Shown piece after piece: positions 49,131-60,800 of a stretch of DNA of 64,000 nt. The stretch is taken from assembly GCA_022747635.1 (NCBI GenBank), contig JAKTNV010000001.1, positions 27,321,990-27,385,989 on the forward strand, written 5' to 3'. The notes under the pieces are model-generated. The model did no database searches and was not told the origin of the DNA. It worked only from the letters and a program-made list of their open reading frames with translations. Made by a program: the position numbers and the translations under genes. The DNA is from Hetaerina americana (taxonomy: Eukaryota > Arthropoda > Insecta > Odonata > Calopterygidae). Every line of letters begins with the position of its first letter. Position 1 is the first letter of the stretch.

Positions 49131-52010
49131 TCCCTATGATTAATTGATCAAATATGTGCCACAGTGTAATTGGCATGGAAACTTTGAAGTGCAGGAAAAT
49201 TAAGAGGGTATATATCAAGATAGAGTATTGAATAATAGAAGGAAAGTCGAAAAACATTGAAGATCCAAGGCCATTTAAGAGTACATTGAAAAATGTATTA
49301 AGTGATAGAAATCAGGAAAACTGAAAATTAAACATGTATTTGGCATTTGATAAACTCATGAAAAAGAAATCTGAAACCAGAAAAGCATGATTAACGAAAT
49401 GGGTTGGCTAGATACTGTTCTGTCTTATCCAATTATGATATTTTCACGCCAATCCATTACTGCTGATGATACTTGTGATGCCAGTGTGCCTTAGCTCTTG
49501 TTGATTAAAGTGAATTGATTTTTTCAGTGACTGCATTTGTAATTAGTTTTTCCCCAATTTCAATTGTTTCTTTCTATGAATGGACTTAGATGAATTAGGT
49601 AAAGAAACAAGAAGTTAAATTAAAGAAACCCAACCCAAATATGGCTCCAGCTACATTTTGATTCTTTAATGTACATTTTGATTCATCATAATAAATAATT
49701 GAAACCAGAATATTAATGTAATTTATCATGATAGTAATAAATTAACTACCTTCTCTTGTTTTCTTGGCCCATTAATTCTTTTTTTGCTAGAAAGGTGCAA
49801 TATTCTTGATTGATTTTTCATCATTAGCAATAATGACCAATGTGATTTCTTTCTCCAAGTACCACTTTCTCTCGCAATTGTTCATGACTATAATCTCAAA
49901 GCAATTGACTTCTGTTCAAATTTCCTCTTTAGTGAGAATTTTTTCCTTTGTATGTCTATGCATGAGGACTTTGTAACTGGCAGAAAATATATATGTACCT
50001 ACACCCTCTGTACATGCGCTCCTCTCCCAGGGTTTAGCTATTTGTAACATCAACTTGCACACCAATGTTTCCACACATTTTTAACCCTCTCCCAATATTG
50101 AGTAAACGAGTTATTCTGACATTATATTTTTCATGAAACTCTTATTCTATGGCCTAAAATCTTTTTGAAGGTTTTATATTATAACTACCAAGTTGAGGGT
50201 TGGAAATTCTTGATTGCTATGCCAATGGTCGTCCTTGAAAATTTAATACTATAGAGCAGCTCTCTTCTAGAGAATCAGTATTCCTACTGAACCGCTGACC
50301 TGGGTTACTCTCCCATTTTCAGCACTTAGAAATAGGTGAGTTTTGCTGCCTATGGAACATTTTCTGGCTCTACATTCTTCCATATTAAGCCAAAGGTTTG
50401 TGCACATCAGTCTGCAAGTTAATGATTGGAAGTATTTAATGACATTAGCTATTACAAAGGCAGGAAGAAGGTTAATGTATTGTTAATAGAACTCATATCT
50501 TAAATATATTATGTAATGCAACTACATACTGCTAGCTAGGAAGTTAAGGAGCTACCAAGAGACAGGTTGCATTTCAATTGTTGGGTCATTTTCTTTTCTG
50601 CAGGATGAGCTTTGTAATATACTGCATACTCGGGAACCCTGTGCGGGAGGAAATAGTGGTTGGGTTTAATAGGCAGCAAAATTAGGAGAGGGCCTGAGAA
50701 AAGAAGATTGTTAATGAACATTACTCCATTAAACGTATCAACATACATATCACCTTTCTTAGATTTGATAACATTTGATTGTACAGAAACCACTGTATTT
50801 GTACCTCCCATTCCAAATTTGTTAAAGGATGATTAAGAATTGCAAATGTGCATGCATAAGTGAATAGAAATCATTTAGCATTTTGATGGACTCGTATACA
50901 CTCTGCATGAATTAGGGCTTACTAATTACATGTACATGATGATTGTTTTCACACATTAATACACTAGGCTATTGTTTCTACAATTCAAACTTTTGCTGAA
51001 ATTTGAGTTATTTTTTCAGTTTGAATAATGAATTCCACCTTTATAATAAAAATGGATTTTTAACTTCGCATTATGGTTAGATGTATACCTATCCCAATAT
51101 TTTTGTTGACATTATAACATAAGTGGTAGATATATTATATCAGGTCTTCAAAGCAATTCAGTTGTTAACTACTAATAATCTCTGCATAGCATAGCAACCT
51201 CACTATGGGTTCCCCTCTACTATTAGTTATCTCCATAGATTTCTTAAAATCAAAATTATTAGTAAAGCACTCTCACTCTAAAATAATATTATTTCCAGGC
51301 ACCTTAATAATAATAATATATTCTGCATATGGAGTGCAACAAAAAAACAACATTTTTCTTACCTTTTAAAAGTTCATCCATCTTGCTATAAATGTCCCAT
51401 TGTTAGTAGTAAAATATTGTGATGAAATTCTTACATGTAGCCAGCCTTGGAATTCAGCATCTACCAGAAACTCGTTCACACCAGGCATACAATGTGTACA
51501 TGTATTTTTTGAACGATACCCTTTTTAGAAGAAGGCTATTGTCTATGTACTGGTTCACTGCCTTTTACACATCCCACTCCTCCCTTAATTCATTCAGAAG
51601 AGAACTGACCATTTCAAACAGATCACTGTTGCCAATGTTTACAAAACTTCCTTCATCTGGAAATATTTACTATTCCATGCCTAGAAACTTAAAAAGGCAA
51701 CATCCGCTGGTGAAAGCTTCCATACATTTTCTTCATTTACATACCAACTGCTAAACAATCACTTTTTCATTAAATCTGAGCACAAATTAGGATTTTACAG
51801 CCTCACCAACTATTCTTTTTTTCTGTCAAGTGTTTTGAACCATTTTTAATGCTTGGGAAGAGTACAAATTCCATTGAAGAGACTGCAATGCAGTGTATTG
51901 CAGTAGAATTGGACATAATTTCCATATCAGGGTTATAGAGCACTAATATGTTTTCACCCACAAACCTCCCCCTTGCCATTTTATGAAACATCTACCTGAA
52001 TCTAACTACA
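49131..52010. other. Intergenic, between PPIL3 and SARDH
   Basis: No gene recognised. The frame at 51419-51754 has no family resemblance and atypical composition for a coding exon. Confidence 0.5.
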
Positions 52011-52024
52011 ACTCCAATGTCACA

Positions 52025-52269
52025 CTCCTGGCAACAATAGATATTTTTCAGTGGTGTCCCAATCCCTGCTTGAGGTGATTTATAAAGGGCACTTCAAGTG
52101 AATATGCCATCCATCGGACGGGACGTTCAGTTGCAGACCCTTTGGTGCCTTTGTTTAAGAGCAGGCTAATCTGACACTGGGTTTCTCTTCACCCTTCATT
52201 CTTTTCCTGTACATCCCTAATGATGCAAATAACCTGAGCTGTCGGTTGCCTCCCATAAAAACTACTACT
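52025..52269 (+). mobile_element. SINE with (ACT)n tail, copy 2, flanked by 14-bp target duplication
   Basis: Same body as copy 1 from TCCCTGCTTGAGGTGATT to the CCCATAAAAACTACTACT end; 5' truncated, lacking the tRNA-like head. The flanks ACTCCAATGTCACA at 52011-52024 and 52270-52283 are identical, showing LINE-style insertion. Confidence 0.78.
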
Positions 52270-52283
52270 ACTCCAATGTCACA

Positions 52284-54479
52284 TTAACAATACTCCATTT
52301 CCAACTACTCAGGAAAAAATTCTGCAGCACAGAATGGAGCAATTACTTTGCAGCACTGACCCTTCCGTAGCCACCTTAAACAACTACATAACTACATTTT
52401 TCACCAACATTTGGCTCTACCATATATCCCTACCCCTCAACAACATCATCAATCTTTCCATCATCATCGCCTATATGTAACTTCTCCCTCCTACTTGTAA
52501 CACCCTTCACCTCCCCCAAATCCATTTTTTTATTTTTATATGATGCTTTTGAAGATGAGATTACAGAACTGAAACAATTGGTGGGTTGCTTAATAAGAGC
52601 TGTGAAATTTTACTAAGTTGTTATATCTTTCAACCCTAGTGTATACTTTGTTAATAATATGTTTTCTGTAACTTCTCCTCTCCTTGACGTCCCCTCCAAC
52701 CAGTTATTGCCCAAAAGCCATGACAATCAACAAACCCCCCCCCCCTCCCATGCTGACAGTCAGCTCAACCAAACCATTTGGAGCTGTTGACTGTCCCTTC
52801 ATCCATTTATTCTCCCCAATCCCTTCTTTAGCCACTAAATTCTTGTTCTCCTTATATCTCAAGCTTCTCCGGCCTCTAGTAACTGATACAATAAAACCAC
52901 CGATGACCCTTCCCCCTATCTCCCTCCAATATCATCCCACCACATTCATGTGGTTATATATTTGCCAACCTACATGCATATAACCTATGTTGGGTTCCTG
53001 AAAATGGCAACTGGTCGGCAAAATCAGATTTTTGGTTAAAAAATTGTGGAACTTAAAAATTTTTGTTCTGTCTCTTCAATTCTACAACTCTGAATTTGGA
53101 ATGTAAATCCCATATCAGATGTAGTAGATACCATTCAGGAGTATTGACTACTTAATATTCATGAATTATTATTTAATAATAACATATTCACCAAGTTCTC
53201 AAGGAAAATATGTGCAAGGAAAATCTCTGTTGTCAACAAAGCAAATGCCAGTGACTAACCCAGACAGCAAGGTGATCTAGTTGGAGGAAAATGTTAAGCT
53301 CTGCCGCTTTGATCATAACCATCATGCATAACAGCAACTGCAAAATAATATACTTGTGCTCAACATTCAATAATGGATTAATATCTTCAATCAACTTATC
53401 AGTAATGTTTTGACAAATGTCAATAATTTGCTGAATGGCATTGCCTGTGGTAAAAGTGATATAGGTGTAACTTTTTGAAACTCAGTTAAGAATTGAAAAC
53501 ATAAAAATGTCACAGCCAGCCCTTTTCTTTACGCACTGTGATTTTTATTCTAATACCTAATAACATTAAAAGTATTCATATTACTTGAGGACTTCAATTT
53601 AATGATAAAAAATATTTCCTCACCTAAAAATTACAAAACAACATATTAACAGCAATAAGTACATAGTTACAAAAATGTTCTCACCTGTGAAATGACTGAA
53701 TAAATTTAACACTATACAACATTATTTGTAGTAGTAATTATAGGCATGTAAAATACATTTATTAGTTTCTTAGATTTACTTTGGCTCAGCATAGATTCCT
53801 TTTGTAAATGCATGTTTAGTTCATGACATATTCTTTTTGCTTTATATTAAGTCAAATGAAAACACTTTCTCAATTTTCAGATTATCATCAAGACAGTAAT
53901 AAGTCCAGATATCTTCAGATTATGATTGTAATCATTCATATATCATTATTATTAAAATTAGTTCAATCATATATAGGTAAAAAATTAGAGATACCATTTC
54001 AATATCAATGAAATTGAAGCCCAATTTATATTTTTTCCTGTAGTGATAAGTTGAACAAAAACTTGACCTTATAAATATTGATTATATTCTCTCATTTGAC
54101 AAAAAGCACCTTCATAATGTAAATGGTATATATTCAACCAAAGGTATTCCTTTTTCCCAAAAAGCTACCAGTAATTTTTTTTTCTGTGCAGTGAAAAGAA
54201 TTTGTAAAATTATGGTGGCAAGGGATGTTTCAAAATGTTGCTTACAAACAAGGCTTGACTTTTGGCTCCTTATTGATACTAATCACTCATTAATTATTAC
54301 ATATAATTAATTAGTGGTACCTAGTGCATTTTAAAGTTAAACCACTTCACATAAAAAAAACACTACTTCACCATTTCCTTTAAAGGAAATTACAATACCA
54401 GGGTCAAAATCATTTGAGGATCTGGTACTACCATCCTCCAATTTATGTTTAAATCCCTCATTGTATTTCTGTACTAATT

Positions 54480-54480
<1 letters not shown>
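52284..54480. other. Intergenic, with C-rich patches
   Basis: C-rich stretches at 52480-52520 and 52670-52960 resemble the C/T-rich Penelope-like tails; otherwise AT-rich with nothing recognised. Confidence 0.4.
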
Positions 54481-54535
<55 letters not shown>

Positions 54536-54560
54536 TATATATAAATACTATATATATACA
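54481..54560. repeat. TA microsatellite downstream of SARDH
   Basis: About 25 TA units followed by diverged TACTATATA copies. Confidence 0.9.
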
Positions 54561-54590
54561 GGTATATCATTGAGTACATGATTATAGGCT

Positions 54591-54596
54591 TTTAAT
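54591..54596 (-). terminator. SARDH: Weak candidate polyadenylation signal of SARDH
   Basis: ATTAAA on the minus strand about 135 bases after the stop codon. No AATAAA is nearer on that strand; tentative. Confidence 0.3.
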
Positions 54597-54731
54597 GTCA
54601 CCCAAGATATGCCACATACTGTCATTTAAAAACAGCTTTAAGGGCACAATTAAGCATCAAAGAGATATAAGTCACTTATGAAATGTATCATAACCTGATA
54701 AACACTGCTGTTTCACTAGACAGTAAATTTT

Positions 54732-54891
54732 TCAGAAAGAATAAATCCCTTTCAGTCTGTTGTTCTCTGGGTCAAATGGACTGCGCAGATGTAGGTCAAC
54801 AGGATAGCGTGTTCCCATAGCCTCAATTTCATACTGGCCTGTCTGCAGAAAGTTTTTGGTGACAGCCTTTCCTTCTGGGTGTTTCACATAC
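54732..54891 (-). CDS. SARDH: SARDH last exon
   Basis: YVKHPEGKAVTKNFLQTGQY, EAMGTRYPVDLHLRSPFDPE and NNRLKGIYSF, stop TGA at 54734-54732. SPFDP.N.R.KGIY is the conserved SARDH end. Confidence 0.93.
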
Positions 54892-57800
54892 CTACATTTT
54901 GACAAAAAATTAGATTTTCTTTCCAATTATCACCAAACTACTAAATATTTTTCTGAAGTGCGACCAGATTTGACAGTTGGAGGGTAGGGTAAATGGAGTG
55001 GAGAATGATATTTGCTTTTACTGAAAGTATTTTAAACCGATTTAAATGATTACTTGGTGACAAGCAAAGATAGAATTGTGTAGTTATCTCTAAATCACAA
55101 GAAATCACTTATTTATTTACATATAACTAACAATTTTAATTCTGGCACTGACATGGGATGAGATGATGGAAGGAGATTCATGCATAAAATAAGTTATAGA
55201 ATATGCTATTAAAGTGGTCCATGTGACTTTTACAGAATATCAGAAGAATATTGTCATTTAATTGTATCATTAAAACAGCATATATAATTCCTATACTCTA
55301 TTCAATTAGTAATCATGGTATTATTTATTGATACAGTTAGGTAAAAATAGAGTTGATTAAAAATAGTTTTAATTGCTCTCCAGATGGACTAGGTATGTAT
55401 CAAATACTATTTCCCTCAAATTCCAAAGAAAAAGCCCCAAAATTTCAGAGTTTAAGAGGACACCTCAATAGCTTAAGTGGCTAAAGCACTAGACTGGATA
55501 TTGAGGGATTTGGGTTCCAATCCCAGTCTAGGCAAATGATTTTTACACTCTGAAATTGTTGCATGGAACTATTTCCCTCCATAACTAGAAACTAATAAAT
55601 GCAAAAATGAATCAGATCTTTAAATATGTAGGTATTAAAGGATCTTGCTCAAATTCATCACAGGAGAAATTTATTGAGGCAATTAATCTAAGTGAATAGC
55701 AATTGTGTTCTGAAATAGGAAACTACACCGGAACAATTCAACATTAATACTATTCAGCGCTGGTCAACATCGATGCTGATGTTGATGTCAACCTCTAAAT
55801 TGTAGACTTATAAACACTGGCATCAATAAGATATCAATATAATCGACTGTGACACATGCATAAAGAGTCATTATTGCAATAATTTTATATCATGACAATG
55901 GTGCAAGGGATTTGTAACATCAAAAATTTGATGTCACAGGATCTGAGCAAATCTTCCAACAGAGATCTAATTCACAGCAAAGTTACAGACTTGGTGTTGA
56001 AATTCACCCATGTGAAATTTAGAGAGTTAAATATTATAAAAATTCATTACTATTATTACTTACCCTAGGCCAATGCTGGCACCAAGAGAGAATCCATATT
56101 CACCACGCCTGAGAAAACCCACAACTTGATCATTCCTCCAAATTGCCTCCAGACCCCAAAGTGGCACTTCCCTTTAATGGTAAGAGAAATATTGAACTTG
56201 AAATTAAACCACTTGGCTTTTCCGCTTAGAAAAAATTTTTATTTACTACCTAGGTTTCGTTATGGTATAACATCATCAGGTAAAAATACAAGTCAAACAG
56301 TATATATATATATCTGGACGGAGGGGAAGAGAAGGGAGGAAGGAAAGCAAGGATTGGTTGAGATAGGAAGAGGGGGCAGAGGAGGATAATTGGTAATATA
56401 GATAAATTAGCAAGCTGAGGCAAGGAATTAATACAATGTTGAAAAAAATTTTGCTTGGCGTTGCTTAGTTGGTGGGGGAGTAGGTAATGCAAACAGGGAT
56501 GACGGCACTGGGTAATTTGTCAGGTGATTAAGTAGCAGGCTGGGAGGGGTCACTACATTGTTGAAAAGGTTTGCTTGGTGTCAGTTTAATTGGCAGATGG
56601 GTGAGGAAAATACAATAACAGGGAACGTGAAGGGTAAAGAAATTGATTGGTCAAAACATCTTCTCTGTAATCCATGTGCTGAAGTATTTCTAATTGCTCC
56701 AGCGCATCGAGGTGGTGATCTTTCTTCTCAAAGAGTATCTTCAACAGGCATTCAGGGTTATTTGAATGCAAAATATAAATCTGTTCTTTATCTGCTCTGA
56801 TAGTTTTCTAATGGAACTAGTTGGTTAATGCTAACTAATAGGCTATAATCCTATAATAATACCTCCCACATCTCAAATATCGATAAGTCTTTTTTCTTAT
56901 ATTTACGTCTGGAAAAAGAGTTAGGTCCTGCAGTAAATCAACTGCATACAAACTGTAGTCCTGGAGAGGAAGGAGTCCCAAGTTCTCTGATTAAAGTTAA
57001 CCATCCTTTCATTTAAGAGCCTGTACTTTATTTAATTAATGAATCCCTCTCCCAAGGTATTTTCCCAAGACCTCGAAAGTTATTCCTATTTATAAAAATA
57101 AAGGGAGCAAGAACAACCCTAATAACTACCCACCAATCACTATACAGTCAGTGTTCAGTAAAATATTTCTAAATAGACTTCCATATCACTTCAGTAAAAG
57201 TAATTTACTAGCCAGTCATAAACATGGGTTCATGAAAAACAGGTCCACCATTTCAGCCACATATGAGGCCATAAACTTTATTTTAACCTCTCATGATAAT
57301 GTGGAGGAGGTAACCGGCCTTTTCTTAGATAACCAAAGCCTTTGATTCAATATATCATAGCATTCTTGCTAAAAATATTGCAGTGTTATGGATTAAGAGG
57401 GGTAGCTAAGCAGTGGATCCAGTCTTATTAAAATATCGTGAGGATAGAGTGACTATAACAGTCAGTGGTTTTGAATACATCACCTAGGAAAATCAATATC
57501 CAGAAGTGTCTCAGGTCTATTCTTCGTCCATTACTTTTTTAAATGTATATTAATGATCTGCTCTCAGTTTTAAAAGGAGTAAGTAGGATTAAACCAATTT
57601 TATATGCTGATGATACCAATATATTAGCTTCTGCAACCTCCATAAATGGATTAACTTCAAAGAGTACATCAGGATTGCAGCTGGCAATACACTGGTGCAA
57701 AGAAAATAGTCTGAAACTGAACAATGAAAAATCCCAGGCAATAAAATTTTTTCTCAATCCATCCTAACCCAGTCCTCCAACACCAGTTATTAGCCAAAAC

Positions 57801-60800
57801 ATAGAATTTATCAGATCCACAAAATTTCTTTGCATCCATTTGGACTCATTTTTGACATTGGATACCCATTTAAACTGCCCGTCCAAAGTGTCAAGATCTT
57901 GGCCTCCTACATTTCCATCCATATACATCCTATTCACAGTAACATACATGCATGAAACAACATCTGTCAGAATTCCGAGCAAATTCTCAATAATACAGTC
58001 ACCAAACCACAACCCCGTCAAACCTACATGTCAAATACAATCAAACCAAAGCTGCAAGCCTAGGACCCAAGTCAATGTGACCAAACCTAGGTAATAAATT
58101 ATCTCAGAAATACAAAGACATAAGAGACTTAAGAAAATTTCTAGCTGAGAAAAATTATTACAGTGTGTCTGAATTTATTAATGATTTAACATAAGGTAAA
58201 TGCAAAATAAAATCAATGTAAATCTGTATATGATAAAAATGCATATAAATATATATTTATAAGTATGTGTACATATATATGTATATAAACACACACACAT
58301 ATATTGAAACACGAAAACCTGCCATATGGTGAACAAATATTCATTCACTTGGAAATAGATAAAAGGGATAGGAACATATAAGAGACAAACACTGGAGAGG
58401 TGGAGAAGGCAGAATCAAGCAGATGACAAGTGCAAAAATATTTCCTTGACCAGGACTTGAATCACAGATCTTTCAAATTGCCAGTCCGATGTTCTACCCA
58501 CTTGAGCTATTGAGGAAACAATTTACATTTTAATCTGTGGGGGAGCTTATGCAACCAAGTGTCCAGATTCTTTGGCCAGGAGATGGAGCTATTTCACCCA
58601 CCAAAAGAGAAATGGACAACAACAAGGGGAAGAGATAATAGGTTAAGCGATCATAAAGGATTAGAACCGTAGGTTTTGTGGCATGCATAGCCAGAAGAAC
58701 TTCTTGTCTGATCCAAAAAGATAGGGCAGCATGTTAGGAAATGGAATGTAGAAGCATTACTGACGTGTCTTATATCAAGTGTAACAGTCATAACTACTTG
58801 ATTGCTGGACAAATAAAATGTATTATTATTAACTGGATTGTCAAGGAAGGAATATCAGCTGGCTGTCCAGAAAATTATGGATGAGGGAAAAGAACTTAGT
58901 ACTATCAAGGAAAAATGGAAATGTATCAAAAATGGGATACTGAAAGCCGCAAAAGAAACTATAGGAACTGTTAATTGGACAAGGAAACCATGAATGAGGA
59001 CAAAGGCTTGGTGAGGCTTGTAGTCCATTGTTTTTTAAACTGATTCTGCCTTACAATTCTCCCCTCCCTGCATATGGCCAAGGACATATAGCCCCAGTGA
59101 AATACAGAGAAAACTCTGAGAACTTCCTAAAAAGCTTTATTCCCCTCCATATTCCTTCTCCACTCCCATTAGGGATACCCACATTATAAATGGTGCAAAT
59201 CAGCCCCAAAAACTTTCCTTCCACATTTTTTTCTAAGTCCATCAGTAAATCTGCAGGGATATTATCTATCCCCACAACCTTTATGATTTAAATTCCCTTA
59301 ATTCCCTTTCTATCAATTATGCTGAATTAGAATACATTTATTCAGTATCTAATTACTATTCTGGACCTAATCTATCCTCACCTCATCATATTTTCTTTCT
59401 ATTTCTAATGTTCCTTACCTAATATCCTTACCATATAGAACCTCTATGCATTCCTTCCATCTCTCTTGAATATTTCCTGGGTCATTCAATTTTCCTATCT
59501 TATTTTGGATAGTTTGCTCAAATATTCCCTTCTTACTTCCTAAGAATGTTTTCACCTTCCAGTGCAGCACACCCATTTCACCCATCCTCTGTAAAAATAT
59601 GCTTCTTTCATTCAATTAGTTTCCTGTCACCATATATTATTCAACTCTTTGTGCTATATTCTTCCTAATTCTTTGTAGCATTCGGTCATTTACTTATATC
59701 CTCTATTTTCTTAATCATTTTATCTTTAATCCATGGTTGCCTTGTCATTTTACTAATTATTGTTCCTATAGTTTCATTTGCGTCTTTAAGGATGCCTTTT
59801 TTTTGGGATTTCCTTATCTTTCTTCTTCATTACCCATCTCCCAGTCTTTACTCATAAATATTTTCATTGCCTCCTGGTGCCCCTTCTTCTTAGCACTGCT
59901 TAATACATCTATTTCATTTCCTCATCCTTATTCCATTTTATCCTCTTCAATCTGATCTTCCACTTCATTACTGCTAAATTATGATCTAAATCTGCATCTG
60001 CACCCACTGAACTGTGCAAATTAATGATGCTGTGCCAACACTTTATAATATAGTCTTAACCGATATTCATGTGAATCCCTGGGCTTTTTCCATGTATACC
60101 AGTATGTAGAGGTGTTAAAACTAAGTTTTCATTATGATTATTCTGCAAAACTGTATTGCTTTCTCTATGGCCATTCTTTATTCCTAAACCACAGTTCAAT
60201 ACTTAACTCTTATCTCAGTATTCACATAATTAGCATTAAGCTCCAAAGAAAGAGCAAACATATCTTGCCACTTAACTTAAAGATTCAAATCCAGGTAACC
60301 ACCTCAACATTCTCTAATTTAGAGAGACTAACTATTTTAGGTAGAGATTTATTAATGAATTCACAGGAGCTTAAAACAAGCATTGCAAATGTTCAATCTT
60401 AAAGTGGACTCATTCAATCATATAATGAATTTAAAGATATGTTTATGCAAGAAGTATTGTGTATTTATTTTAAGGGATTTATTGATGGCAATAACTAATT
60501 AAAACAATAGTTAATGAGATATTTTATAGTAGGTAAGCACAGTGGAATTCCTAGAAAAGGTAGAATGAAATTGTATTGTAACAAATTTACAAATAAAGGC
60601 ACCAGATCCAGTGTTAAAAATGTATCAAATATACTTCAACATAGCATGCACATTATATTTCAAAACTCATACTACTGCCAATTCAACTTCAACTTACTCT
60701 TTCAAAACAAAAAATGCAAGACGCTTTGAAGGACCCTGCTTTCGCAACGTTTCAACTGCATCCTTTCCTTGGTACTCTCCATTGCGGCGACAGGTGAAAG

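Noticed and set aside
51419..51754. 111-codon plus-strand frame in intergenic DNA
   Set aside because: No family resemblance, no splice context and no start or promoter support.
55459..55532. Possible tRNA gene
   Set aside because: A- and B-box-like segments are present but the acceptor stem does not pair, and the unit lies inside a repeat with inverted ends.
58442..58514. Possible tRNA gene on the minus strand
   Set aside because: SINE head: no proper acceptor stem, related to other repeat copies.
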